Shown here: one piece after another, positions 1 to 11,337 of the stretch
How positions within the stretch are numbered: the first letter of the stretch is position 1
Layout of the letters: the number at the start of each line of letters is the position of its first letter
Notes under the pieces: model-generated
What the model saw: only the letters and a program-made list of their open reading frames with translations
What the model was told of the DNA's origin: nothing
Databases searched by the model: none
Assembly: GCA_038087015.1 (NCBI GenBank)
Contig: JASBNA010000025.1
Span: forward strand, 62,001 to 126,000
Direction: 5' to 3'
DNA: 64,000 bases
From: Cerrena zonata
Lineage: Eukaryota; Basidiomycota; Agaricomycetes; Polyporales; Cerrenaceae
Program-made: the position numbers and the translations under genes

Positions 1-1197
1 GCCATTCAAGGAAATACCTCTAAGTAGTTGTACTGGTTCGCATTGAAATGTCCCTGATGCAACTGACCTGCTTTTATGCCTGCAAGAAGGGTAGACATTG
101 AAAGATACTGCAAAATATGCAGTTATAATATATGAGTATGCCTTCGATAGAGAATGTGTATTATGGCACTTACGTCCGGGTAGAGGGCTTGGCGTGCGGC
201 AACGGTTTTCGTAGGCTCGATCTCATCACCTGCTGCAGATAGAAGATCTAACAATTGACTCGAATCCTTCATCTTTTCGACATACTGCCGAACTGGTAAG
301 GTGTAAGAAAAGAAAGGAGGAAAGGAGGAAAGATATTGCTACGTACCAGATATACAAGAAATGCCTTCCTTTTCGGCCTTCTTGCGGTTTGCAACATCGT
401 CTGTCAACAGGACAGCTGTTGGTAACGCCGGCGATGATCTTCCGCGAATGGCTGGCCTTGCAAGAGATATATGCTCGCTATACCATGCCGTCGCTTTGCG
501 AATTCCTGAGGGGAGGAAGGTAAGTGAACAGTGCTTGTGTGGTTCAAACAAGACAAAGGGAGCAAACCTCTGTCGTTTCTATCGTTAGGCGTTTCCCCCT
601 CTTCGCGGATGACTGCTGTTTCCCTGTACTACGATGAATGAGTAGCCAGAGGGACAACCGGAGGGACTTACGATCGGTACTCATTATAAAACACCCAAAT
701 GTGTTTGTCATCTGCTTTTACTAAAGCCTTTAGACGATTGAAGAGAGGTAGTGAACGGTGCCTGATTTCTTCCATAACAGTTTGTAGTAGAATGATGTGT
801 GGGTTGAACGCAGACGACTCGATAAGATCCATCTATAGAAGTTCAACTATTATTCTACAGCTGTGTAGAGTAAAAGTTACCTGAGAGAGGAATACATTCG
901 TGTCCGGGACGACGAAATGACCATTGTTGAAAAGCCCATGTTCGAAAGCTCCGTTATGCGGAAGCACAGATCCAAGACTGGAGTCACACAAGCTACAGTC
1001 GTGAATTCCACAGCTGACATCGTCTCGCAAGTATCTCTCTCGTATAACTAAAATAGCTTGTAAGCGGCGGAAACTGAATGTTCGGTTGTTCCTCAAATAC
1101 CTTTGATGACCTTGCCACGCGCTGTTTTCTTGAAGAACTTTCGTTGTGTTACAACAGCATCTATTCGAGGGCGTTTTCTTATAGTAATCTCAGCCAT
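1..1197 (-). CDS. DIS3: Exosome 3'-5' exonuclease/endonuclease DIS3 (RRP44), N-terminal part
   Basis: Catalytic subunit of the RNA exosome (nuclear and cytoplasmic RNA processing and decay). Only the N-terminal PIN endonuclease region is inside the window; the cold-shock, RNB and S1 domains lie to the left. The start at 1197 gives MAEITIRKRPRIDAVV, then a conserved REKYL-like segment (RERYLRDDVSCG) and a Cys-rich HDCSLCD motif as in the family's CR3 zinc site. The PIN motif VVPDTNVFLSQ carries the first acidic residue, and VMEEIRHRSLPL carries the next. The PIN tail VLLTDDVANRKKAEKEG is nearly diagnostic of Rrp44. The final visible exon reads VRQYVEKMKDSSQLLDLL. At least four introns are visible. 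It is divergent from the F-box gene at 2238. Identity is secure; exon edges are approximate. Confidence 0.93.
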
Positions 1198-2237
1198 GTC
1201 ACGATGTGAATAATTCCTTTGTATCGTGTGGTGTATTAGTAGGGGTAATACTAGCCTTAAGCAGGAAACAGGATGTATAGAATCCCTGACTCGGACTCGG
1301 AGTAGTTGAGTAGGCGTTTATTAATCGCCGATCAATCGATCATGTGCAAGAGCAAAATAGGAAGGTAAAGACAATATAAGATGATGAGTTAGTCTCGAGT
1401 ATGAATGTGCTCGCCGCATCGTAGTGCTTTGAGGCAGAAATACGGTTAGAGAGCATAATGATGATTCAGTAAGAGAAGTGAGCTCTTCGAAAAGACATAC
1501 TTATTGATATTTGTGACCGTAGACATGTGGAGTGTTTAAGCACATTGCTGTCCTAATCTTTCTGTCAAATACTTTAGCAGCTTATAAGTGAGCGGAGCAC
1601 CCTGTCCGACCAAACAGTCCCCGGGATTGCTCCCAACGAAGATAGTTTCCCCAAATTCCCGTCTATTCCCATACCAATTTGTAGGCAAAAGACGCCTCAA
1701 GCGTCTATCTAATCACTTCGGGAATTTATCTTTCTTTGAGACGATGAACGTAAGGCGACAATGCTGGTATCCATCTTGAATTCTATTTTCCACACGTCTG
1801 CGATATCCGTATGGTTGTTTCGTCGCCTCTGGTGTTGCGACCGTACATGTTGAGAACGCCGTTCCCTCGGAACGAATCGGCTCGCGTGAATATGAATTAT
1901 CTTATCTATTTAAGCGCATCGTGTCACCTCCAAAGCTAAACTTACCCACACCTCTTCTCGGGCTCTCTCTGACTTGCAACTTGGTTCTTTGAAGCACTCT
2001 GACGACCGACTCACGAAAAACTCACGCTATCCTAGCAGGACTGGTGAAAACCTAGAGGGGACCCTGCACAGATCGAAAGCGAGCCGTAAACTTGAAATTG
2101 GAAAAGGAATACTCCGCGTAGGTGCGTATCTGACCTCGTGTGCACCTCGATCTTGTCAAAGCTAACACAGCGGCTTTCGTCATAGAGAGACGGGTGAAAC
2201 TCATCCATTTCTATCAAAATCTGAAGTTTCAACTAAA
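1198..2237. other. Divergent intergenic region between DIS3 and the F-box gene
   Basis: About 1 kb shared by two genes transcribed away from each other, so it should hold both promoters. Short open frames at 1588-1779 and 1974-2165 have no family features or intron logic and look like chance. No clear TATA box was assigned. Confidence 0.5.
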
Positions 2238-4354
2238 ATGAGCGTATTCAATCCCAAAATCCTCGACGCCAGCCTGCGAGATGTCACAGGCAGCCTTTCT
2301 GACGAAGAAAAAGCAGACGTACTGTTGTATGCAATGGAACGTCTCCATATAGACCGGTCGGTAGTTCAACTGCATTGAATAATCTGTACTGGTCCTTACA
2401 TGTCTGCATTTCGGGTGCTTCTTGCCCACGCCATAATTACATATACAATGCATCGTCAGCTCGAGAGTGCTCATCGAGAATGCAGTCCAGTCGTGCCTAC
2501 TCGTGTCTAAACTGTCGCCCGAAAGTGCTACGAAAGCGCGTTTGCTACGAGCAAAGGCGAGACTTGCCTGCAGTCTGCGCGATCGCGCCAATCAAGGTCG
2601 AGTCCCGTCTGGGCCGAGCCCGTTCCGTTCTCGAGGGAAAGCTGACGAGGCTTATACAGACTTGGAGGCGATACTCATACTCGATCCTGAGCATCCTGAA
2701 GCCAGGGCACTCATGGCGGTTCCCCAGGAAAATGCTAGCAAGGTGGGTGCCCGTCTGACGAATAGTGCTCGTTGTCGCCTTGCTAAGCTTCTTTCAAACC
2801 TTTAGAGTCGAATACACACGCTTCCAGGGCAGCCACGCTTCTCAACGGAAATCTGGCGGCAGATAGCCCTCTGGCTACCCCGCCGTGACCTCAAAACCTT
2901 GCTCCTTGTACCTCACGTTCTCTCACGAATTGCCAGCCAGCTCTTGTTCAGGAAGATTGACCTGCACTTTGGATCGGACAAGTGGGATTCGCAACGGAGC
3001 GCTGATATCTTGACTCGAATTATCACCGATAGTGCATTTGCCAACTTGATTAGGACGCTCCGAATATTCGTACCAGGTCGCGATGTAGTTCCAATGACAT
3101 TTCAAACCGGTGAGGCACGGTTCTGAGGTAATGGACTTCGCTGTATTGAATGTTTTCCTTCTTTCGCCTTTTTAGGAATGCTCGCCAACGCTTTGCCGAA
3201 ACTGACCAACCTGCAAAATGTACACTGCTCAATGCGATGGAAGGACATGTATTCATTCCTTCGGATCCTCGAGACGATCAACCACCGTCTTTTCGGTCTT
3301 TCCCTCATGTACGTTTTTGCTATCGGAAGGATCTATGTGACAAAATTGACAGTACCTGATAGGCCATCTGATGGTACGGGGGAGTTGAGGTTCCCAAAGT
3401 TCAAACACATTACTCAGTTCTCCTACTCTGCTAATGGCGGAAACCCTACGGAAGTGTATGAGTTCCTGGCACGCAACAAAGGCTCTATCCGCACTATCCA
3501 CCTACAGAACCTCAATTGGTCTTTCCCCTCCGATGTTATCTCCATCCGCAACCTCACACACCTTGATTTCCTCGGCACTCTCCAGGCAGACTCTCGTGCG
3601 CTTGCAGATGTCCTCCATAATGGTCACCAACTTGAATCTCTCCGATTGCAATGCATGCTTGAATGTAGCGCCTCGGTACAGTTCAGAGATTTTGCCAACT
3701 CTCTACCTTTTCTCCGCCACTTCTCCCTCGTACTTTTAGGTTATCGAGTGAACGATCACGACTTCTTCCCCGCTCTATCCGACTTCCTACGAGGCCGGAC
3801 CCAACTACGTACCTTGCAGCTCATTGTTCCTAGTGCTGACTATGCACACCGAAGACTCGGATATGACGCAAACGTATGGGGCGTCTTACCATCGCTCATG
3901 AATTTGCAAAGCCTTTCCGCAACCTTGCCCAAGGATGTTGCAGCCGCCGTCGCTATGTGGTTGGTTCCCCGAAGTGTACAATCACTGTCCCTCCATAATC
4001 TGTCTACAGAGAGCGTGATTGGCTATGTTTCTGTGAGTCTAGTTCCATCGCTACTTCAAATTCGACTGATTAACACTGTCTTAGCAACTTCGACCCGGGT
4101 TACCTCCTGGACTCAAGTTCATTGGTATTTCCCAGTCGCAGATCGATGACGTCACTGCTGTGATAGAACATGGTTTTCCTACCGTCAAGCTGGCCCGATT
4201 TGACGAAGACTATTATACCGTCACACATCCTGCCGCCGGTCAAGTCAAACTAGAAGAATGGCCCAAAGCTCGAACCCGATATAACGCTAAGGAATGGCTC
4301 GAATGGTTTGAATGTGAGGATGCAGAATGGAGGGATCCAGCGGACTTCTTATGA
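2238..4354 (+). CDS. TPR / F-box / leucine-rich-repeat protein (Pof3/Dia2-like architecture)
   Basis: Probable substrate receptor of an SCF (Skp1-cullin-F-box) ubiquitin ligase. The start MSVFNPKILDASLRDV is followed by an N-terminal TPR-like helical region (AKARLACSLRDRANQ, then GKADEAYTDLEAILILDPEH). The F-box follows (LPGQPRFSTEIWRQIALWLP, then DLKTLLLVPHVLSRIASQLL). The rest, from about 3178, is a degenerate leucine-rich repeat array (IRNLTHLDFLGTL, LESLRLQCML, LPFLRHFSLVLL, LMNLQSLSATL). Introns are inferred near 2330-2457, 2596-2634, 2741-2804, 3111-3176 and 4033-4083. The last exon ends ECEDAEWRDPADFL. TPR plus F-box plus LRR order matches S. pombe Pof3 and S. cerevisiae Dia2, but Agaricomycetes have many expanded F-box/LRR genes, so orthology is not claimed. 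Confidence 0.78.
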
Positions 4355-4529
4355 TTGGACTATCTGACCTATGGATATCATTACTTGCTCTCGGTGGTGC
4401 TCAACTTATGCTTTTGTTGGAATACCCACGCACTCTGTATCTCTCTATTATTTCGTTTGGCTTATTTCATCTGTATGTTTAGGTATATCGTAGAACATTG
4501 TACAATATGAAGAGGATGACCGGTGATAT

Positions 4530-6257
4530 TCAGGAGCTAGTAGTAGTGCACGCGGAGAAGATGTTTTGGGGTACTTGAGACTGAAGCAGGTTGATGAAAT
4601 CGTCAAGGGATACCCATTCCAATCCTCGTACAGGGGTGCCTTCGTGCATAGCACGAACGAAATGTGATTTCTTTACTTGCCACACCTACGTAAACATGCT
4701 TAGACAAAAGCGATCTACACGGAATCGAAGCACTTACCTCCATTACAATCTCCGATCCCAGAGCTGGCCAGCGAAGGGCAGCCGTCTTACCAAGTCCAAG
4801 GCCGGACGCCAATCTGATCATTGACCCATCGTGACCAACGAAAAGTCTCGCCTTGAACTGTTCCCCGCCGGAGCGGAAGAGCTGGAAATTCTGGACGAGT
4901 TCCTGGAAAAACACGCCTATGACGATATACAAGCAAAATTGGTATTGATCCCAGCACTTGTAATGAGCAGCTTACCAAACGTTAACTGAGTGTAGGTGGA
5001 TGCGTTTTGCGCTGAGTTCCATATGTAACTTGGTGTTCGTTAGCGTCAAGACTGGGTTCGATCGTAAGTGACGACACCTACTTGTATTCAAAGTCTCCAA
5101 TAGAAAACACTTTCGCCGCATCTGCTTCAGAGACACACCCTCCAGTTGAATTGCATGGCAGAGGATGCCCGTGACATGTTCGAGAGGTAAAGGTATCGAA
5201 GAAGTGGTCGTCTGGGTATCCTAAGGTGAAGACTTCGAAGCATAGAGAAACTAGTTACTCACACCACGTCGCCCAGGCAGAAAGACCGCCCGTTCCAAGT
5301 GTTTCGTCAAGTCGAGCTTTCAAAGAGGCGTTCTGTGCAAGATGGTCGGTCCAAGCAGGCACAGACTGGAATTGATTGCGGATAGCGTCCGCGTTAGGAC
5401 ACGAATAACTGGGCGGAATGGAGTCGATCTGCATAAAGCTCGCATCATATCATAATCGCAAGAAGTGTCTCAATTAACCTGAACCTACGTTACCCGGTTG
5501 TGTCACGACAGGGAACTGTTTGCCTTTGGAAGAAGGGTCCATGCCCTCCAGCATACCGCCTGCGACTTGGAATGTTCTAGTCTCTGTCGACGTTCGTACG
5601 AATATATCTTTTTCGTTCACGGACTTCAGGAGTCCTAGTTTGTTAGCATAAACTGACCAAAAGTCCTGGTTTCTTGTTAAAGGAGATTCAATCGCAAGAG
5701 AAAACAAATCCTAGAATACCTTTCCATGAGAAATTGCGTCTTCGAGGCCGCCTTGGGTAAGCTGACCCTGGTCGCAAGTTCCATTCCAAATTTGGCTTAA
5801 GAACGGATGCCAGGCCGGTGAAGTAGTTTCATGAAATATCTGAGCAGAACCTCCACCGAAGCTAAATTGATGAAAATCGGAACATTCCCAGGGAATCGCA
5901 TTTAGCTCGTTCTCTTGTGGATAGAGATTGTCTGGTGTTCGCTGAAGAAAAGTTCGTCGTTAGCATAGACTACGGGTTCTTGTCATAAGGATAACGTAAA
6001 TCTCGAGCCTTATGATGCCGCATGACCATGTTGAGATAAACCAGCTTTGCACCATCGACCGACGGCGTAGTGTAATGCTTTGCGTTCACATGTGGGGCGT
6101 TACAATAGTTGTATGTATTCCATGGTAAGTTCGCTGGAGTTCGCGAAGAATTGTAGACACCCTCGTTGGATGATATGACGTCCGCGCTTCTCACCGCTGA
6201 GGAAGTCAAGAGCGCTGTGAGCGCATATGTGATGAATACATGCAGATGTCCACTCAT
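4530..6257 (-). CDS. Secreted histidine phosphatase-superfamily protein (acid phosphatase/phytase branch)
   Basis: Likely a secreted or vacuolar phosphomonoesterase of the branch-2 histidine phosphatase family. The chosen start MSGHLHVFITYALTALL opens a signal peptide; an in-frame ATG 12 codons upstream (6293) is possible but would mask it. The N-terminal catalytic motif is VMRHHK (RH). The C-terminal proton-donor motif is FVGHDGSMIRLASGLGLGK (HD, with G in front). Between them is FVRTSTETRTFQVAGGMLEGM, typical of the alpha domain. The last exon reads MHEGTPVRGLEWVSLDDFIN and ends SACTTTSS at 4530. Six or more short introns are present. The RH motif reads RHHK rather than the canonical RHGxRxP, which is common in fungal acid-phosphatase-like proteins and leaves the substrate open. 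Confidence 0.82.
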
Positions 6258-7428
6258 GGTTGTTGGGACTTGGGATAGTGTCCAAACGTCCATTTCTTAT
6301 ACACAACCGAGGCTGGCGCACGTGCGTGATATTTGTGGACACTCAGTACTCAGGGTTGTAGCTTCGTGATCTCGCTTGCGTGTGGCCAGCATGTACGTTT
6401 GATATTCACCGAACCTGCAGTCATAGATCAGCCGACCAACGTTTCGGCGATCGACGACGTCAATCATGTGCAGCAGAATGCGAAGTTGACAGGAAGATCC
6501 TAGCCAGGCAATTGTTACTACAACCACTACCAATGAAGAACGCACCTAGTGTACCGTATCGACAAGCCTTCAAGTAGAACGACGTTGCGATGCAGCCAAT
6601 CATGGACGAGACAACCAACTAGTAAAGAGTTCCCAGGATACCACTCCATGATATAAAGTGTATCCGCTCATTGGAGTCTGCTAAATTAGCTCTCCTTTTC
6701 AAGTTAGCAATCATTGAGGCAGTAGGCAAGAGTCGAATACACAATCGTCGCGATAGGTAGACTCGGATATGTCCTATCACTGTATAGTATCAGCAGCACA
6801 GCTTTAGAATTTGAACTCTGCCGAAGGTGACCTCGCAATTTAACAATTTCGTAACTGAGACCCTCGGTTAAGAAGCATTCCCAATTATGAAGAAGATGAT
6901 TCGATGAAAGGAGTTGGCCGTTCTAGAGAGGATACAGTATTTGTACGCGTGGCCGGCATGGCGTGCAGACTTACGAACCCACTCTAGCTTGATCGACTGG
7001 ATTACTCATCCCCTCGATTGTTTGATCTATCGTTAAGTGTAAGTAGTTGTTTGACTTACTATCTAATAAGCTATGAAGGAAGTTGACCGTAATGCACAAT
7101 ATAGTTTGATATGACAAGCCTCTCGTCTGAGATCCTTGCACAGTCAGTCATATATTATATGGTGTCCCTATTATTGTGAAGGTTATAATCCTGAATGTTA
7201 TTATCTAACCTATAGAGCCTCAATGACGAGAGATTCGCCATTGACGACGGATATACTCTGGTTACTTCTAAGAATTACATCATCAACCTCCTGAGCTGAC
7301 AATGACACCTTGCTGATCAAGCAAAGTTCAATCTTGGCCGACGGGAACTCCGGTTCCCAGCAGTATAAGTTACGAGCCCTCATACGACTGGAACTTACAT
7401 AGCTCCCTCTCTCGAAACCAGTATAACC
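6258..7428. other. Divergent intergenic region, no gene recognised
   Basis: About 1.2 kb upstream of both the phosphatase (-) and the dehydrogenase (+). It contains only short unstructured open frames (for example 6297-6545) without family features. Confidence 0.45.
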
Positions 7429-8625
7429 ATGTCTACCATTCGTCCCATCCTTGTGGTTGCAGGAATAGGAAACGCATCTGGTACGGCGTATGGCCTACGT
7501 GTCTTTGACGATATACTTATATTTCCCATTGTATACAGGTACCGGAGCAGCCACGGCGTGCGTACACTTCCTGGCTGCATTGCATGATGTCATCGTGATA
7601 CTGATGATCAAATAATTGATTTTGCACTCCTCTAGTCGTTTGTTTGCCAAGAACGGCTACAGGGTTGCCCTAATCGCTCGTAACGCTGACCAGGTGAACA
7701 ATGCTGCGGCCGAGATCAACAAATCTGGTGGAGAGGTGAGCAACAGACTATGAATGGCTCGTTACAGAGGTTAAATGAAGTCGTTTAGGCTGCTGCTTTC
7801 CCCGTCAAATCATACGATTATACCGACGTCACCAATGTATTCCAGACAATCCGTCAATACCAATGGCCATCCCAGGAAAAGGTAGAAATTAGGGCAGCGT
7901 TGTGGAATGCAAGTCACGGTGTCTGGAAGGGCTTCCTCGACGTCACAGAGGAGGATATACAAGCCAGCGCACAGGCTAACATCGTTGCACCATTTGCCTT
8001 CTCTCGAGCAGCCATTTCTGCTTTCAAAGAAAACGATATTGATGACCACGGTCGACGTGGAACGCTGCTCTTCACTGGCGCGACGGCTAGTATCCGAGGC
8101 AATGTCGTCACCAGTGCCTTCGCAGCAGGTAAACATGCTTTGAGAGCACTCAGCCAGAGTTTGGCCAAAGAGTTCGGAAAGGAGAACATCCATGTAAGCG
8201 TGCTTATCGCAGTTTCTATTCCCCACATTAACGATCGTGTGCATATAGGTGGCCCACGTAAGCGATGAGATTTGAGCTCAAACAATACAGGATTCTAATG
8301 TGTCTGATAGGCCATCATTGACGGAGGCATACTAACAGAACGCAGTCTCGCTCGTCATGCCGACAGCAAGAGTCAAGAGGAATACAAGAACAACCATGAT
8401 ATCAGATTGAGCCCTGAGAGTATTGCCGAGGTAGGCTCGTCTCATTGCGATGGTGTGGAACACAAGCTGACACGATTTGTCCAGTCGTACTTGTATCTTA
8501 CCAACCAAGATAGATCTGCGTGGACCTGGGAGCTTGACCGTGAGTGGCATTTTATTGGTCTTCGTCGAAGGTTTGGAGGTGTCTGATATCATTTATCAGT
8601 TCGCCCGGCCCATGAGAAATGGTGA
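7429..8625 (+). CDS. Short-chain dehydrogenase/reductase (SDR), atypical catalytic Tyr position
   Basis: NAD(P)-dependent oxidoreductase-like protein with a Rossmann fold. The first exon MSTIRPILVVAGIGNASGTG splices to AATARLFAKNGYRVALIAR, giving the glycine-rich nucleotide loop GxxxGxG. The NAG-type motif is LWNASHG. The active-site region reads LLFTGATASIRG followed by TSAFAAGKHALRALSQSLAK. The canonical YxxxK appears here as FxxxK, so the catalytic tyrosine is replaced by phenylalanine while the lysine is kept. The C-terminal half has HVAHAIIDGGI and ends LDLRPAHEKW at 8625. I recall related fungal and bacterial SDRs sharing the Phe, so this is probably a real subfamily trait rather than damage. 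Several short introns are present, including one just before the last seven codons. Substrate unknown. Confidence 0.85.
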
Positions 8626-8940
8626 AACGGTTGAAAGTAAACTAGCGTCTGATTCGAGAAGCGCATTGTTAGTCCATATAGTTCTCTAAACATCAGGTTT
8701 GTATTCTCATAGCAAAATGACGTACTTCAAACGGAAAGAGTATGCCTCAACGACTCCGGAATGTTATCTGATAAGATATGGGATATCAGGATAAGTATTA
8801 AGACCATAAAATAACACGGCGCACGATAAGGATGGTTGTCTATAGATTATGAACACACTACATCTAGATACGAGTCGATAGCGACCCGTCCGACTGTCCA
8901 CTGAGCTCCATACGTCGCGTTACGATTGACTCTAGTTGAG
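8626..8940. other. Convergent 3' intergenic region
   Basis: About 315 bp between the 3' ends of the SDR (+) and dolichyldiphosphatase (-). Nothing beyond presumptive 3' UTRs is seen. Confidence 0.5.
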
Positions 8941-9887
8941 TCAATCACTTTTCTTCATTTGCAACGCTTGCGCAGCGTCCCAGGTCGTACGCCAACGCAA
9001 GTACTGCGGATCAAGTCCTCCATCGGACCATATAGTCCAACTGTCTCGAATCCTGAACCAGGTGAAAATGGTACTTGTAAGTAGTCGTGTTTTGAGGGAT
9101 CCGAGGAGACCATGGGGAGCCCGAGAGGGGACCAGTTCAACAGCGGTGTAATATAGCAGCCCGAAGACGATACCGATAGTGTAGCCCCATAGGACCTGTT
9201 CAGCAGTATGGTATGTTAAGTAGTAGCTGTTTGAAACATATATTGAGCAGTATCGATGGCAGGATGTCGTTATAAACGTACCGGGAAAATGCCACCGAAG
9301 CAGACCAAGAAATGATGAAGATGTAGAGAAGGATGTCCCTAAGAGAGTCAATGATTCTATACCCAGTCGTAACGAAACGATGTCTGAAGGTGAAATGGCA
9401 GACAAGAAAAGTGGCGAAATAGCCCATCCACTGACTATGTGAGGAGGGGAAACCGTATCCGTCTCCCATTTCAACTGTTACGGTAAGAAGTAAATAACAT
9501 ATCGATTCTTGGATCCTGGGGGGGGGAATACACGACACTTACGATGGGGACGCTCCTGTTTGATAGCTTTCTTTAGAACGTAGTTGAAACACTCGCATAG
9601 CATTTGCCCCGCCCACATCTCGACATACAAAATTTCCCGTGTTTGCACCGACAGAGCGGCATAAGCGGGCTGCATATGTCACGACGTTAATGATAGTTGT
9701 CTGTGGAGGAACGTACATACATTTATCAAAATGGGACTGAGTGTGAGCAACGCCAGCGCATGAGAGACATGAGAAGTCTCGTCGTCTACCATACCCATAA
9801 ATTAATTCAATGTTTCTCCACCTAGTACGATGCTAACGAATGTCACTTACAGAGAACATACGTAAGATCAAGAGCAGAGCGTGCCAT
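8941..9887 (-). CDS. CAX4: Dolichyldiphosphatase (PAP2 superfamily, CAX4/CWH8/DOLPP1)
   Basis: ER-membrane enzyme that removes a phosphate from dolichyl diphosphate on the lumenal side, recycling the carrier for N-glycosylation. The start MARSALDLTYVLYDDE is followed by HALALLTLSPILIN and the PAP2 motifs in order. Motif 1 is KKAIKQERPH. Motif 2 is GYGFPSSHSQWMGYF. Motif 3 is AFSRYYLTYHTAEQVLWG. Several hydrophobic segments flank them (FATFLVCHFTF, ILLYIFIISW, IGIVFGLLYYTAV). The protein ends TTWDAAQALQMKKSD. Introns at about 9840-9790, 9730-9675, 9543-9475 and 9288-9232 each restore the family sequence exactly when removed. Length of about 240-250 aa fits the family. The 5' end faces the msrA gene across a short divergent promoter. 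Confidence 0.93.
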
Positions 9888-10204
9888 GCGATTCAGATAC
9901 CGTAAACGCTGTTTTCTGTCGAAGTGTGTCTTCAAGTTAGCGCTAGAAAGGTACAGTAAATAGAATTGAATTAAAACTACTCGGACTTGAGCAGTGAGCG
10001 CTTATGATATATAAAAATATTACAAAGTTCACACAGCCAGAGACTCGGGTATTGGTCAGGTATTGGTCAGCCAATCGTCATCGGATGGTGTGCTTTGGTC
10101 AACGACGAGGGAACTGACGAGGGAGGTTTGTGACGTGCTCTCGTAACCCCCTAACGTTCCACACAGCTTCGGATGTATATATACGCTGAAGTCTAGACGG
10201 ATTT
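9888..10204. promoter_or_regulatory. Divergent promoter with tandem CCAAT elements and a TATA box
   Basis: The 317-bp spacer between dolichyldiphosphatase (-) and msrA (+) contains a perfect tandem repeat of GGTATTGGTCA (10048-10058 and 10059-10069) followed at once by CCAATCG. That makes three CCAAT-type boxes within 27 bp, possible HAP/NF-Y-like sites. A TATA-like TATATATA lies near 10176-10183, about 25 bp before the msrA ATG. The regulatory role is inferred. Confidence 0.5.
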
Positions 10205-11000
10205 ATGATCATGCTGCAGCGACTACGTCAACTTCTTCCTTCACTTTCACTTTCGGCTACGGTTGCCTTGCAAAACGCTCCTCGAGGAATTTCAACTACG
10301 ATGTCTGGGTCGAGATCAGAAATAGCAACATTCGCCTCTGGCTGCTTCTGGGGTGTCGAACATATCTTTCTGAAGCACTATCCTATCAAACAGAACAAGG
10401 GTATTTTGAGCACGAAAGTTGGCTACACGGGAGGTAAACCAGACGCGATCAATCCCGGCTACCGTCAAGGTCTGCTCAGGGTCTACGGACCACGCCGAGG
10501 CTTTGAAAATTGAATTCGATCCGAAGTATCGTGAAGTATGACGAACTCGTCGGTGAGTACCTGTGCTTGGTACGTTCTGATCGAGATCACTGTAATGACG
10601 GATTCCCAGAGTTCTTTTATCGTACACATGACCCCACCACTGTGAATAGGCAAGGAGGGGACACAGGAACTCGTGAGTAATAATATAAATGTTTCTGGAA
10701 ATACTCGTTGACATAGTGGCAGAGTATCGGTCCGCCATCTTTTATAATTCACCAGAGCAACGAGACATCGCTCAGCGAGTCACTGAGGAAGTTCAAAAGA
10801 AACACTTTGACGCTAAAGGTATGTCAATATTACCAGTATATGTTGTACTTGTAGGCTCATCGATCGATCATATAGGCGAGAAAATCGTAACGGATATCGT
10901 GGAAGCTGGTCCTTGGTGGGATGCTGAGGACTACCATCAGGAGTATCTCACTAAGAACCCTGACGGTTATCAGTGTCCTACACATAGATTACACTGGTGA
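10205..11000 (+). CDS. msrA: Peptide-methionine (S)-S-oxide reductase MsrA, with two apparent frameshifts
   Basis: Repairs oxidised methionine (the S-epimer of methionine sulfoxide). The first 45 residues are Arg/Leu/Ser-rich and could be a mitochondrial targeting sequence; a second Met (MSGSRSEIATFASG) could start a cytosolic form. The catalytic motif is SGCFWGVEHIF, followed by KVGYTGGKPDAINPGYRQ. Downstream family blocks are VCSGSTDHAEALKIEFDP, SIVKYDELVEFFYRTHDPTT, RQGGDTGTQYRSAIFY and IVEAGPWWDAEDYHQEYL. Two introns (10553-10610, 10675-10721) and a third near 10820-10876 join exons in frame. Two single-base insertions break the frame with no plausible intron: a G at about 10469 (CAAGGTC) and an A at about 10524 (CCGAAGT). 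The gene is either recently broken or the two bases are assembly errors. Confidence 0.85.
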
Positions 11001-11251
11001 AGGGTAGGTTCGACATGTAATATTACTTCTTGAGCTGGGAGCTTCGACGTCGAGTGCCCTCTGTATACGAATGAAATTGCTCCCGGATGTATTTTAGATT
11101 GCTTGGTGTTGTTATCTAAAGCCTTCGAGGATATTTCCTATTTTGGATCATCCAAATGTCGTCATCGCCCTTGAAGCTTGAGCGCTTGAGTTTCAACTTC
11201 CAAGTACAACTGACTCAGTAGGATGCAGACATTGACTTTGTGCAGCATCTG

Positions 11252-11257
<6 letters not shown>

Positions 11258-11314
<57 letters not shown>
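11258..11314. repeat. (TC)n microsatellite just upstream of a start codon
   Basis: A pure run of about 28 TC dinucleotides ends 24 bp before the ATG of the F-box gene at 11338, in its promoter or 5' UTR. The remaining spacer from 11001 holds nothing else recognisable. Confidence 0.97.
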
Positions 11315-11317
<3 letters not shown>

Positions 11318-11337
11318 TCCTACCGCTTCCACATAAG

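Noticed and set aside
1283..1303. A 20-bp match (CTGACTCGGACTCGGAG) also near 37062 on the other strand
   Set aside because: The sequence is a simple GACTCG/GAGTC-type repeat like Asp/Ser codon runs seen elsewhere; without longer similarity it is not evidence for a repeat family.
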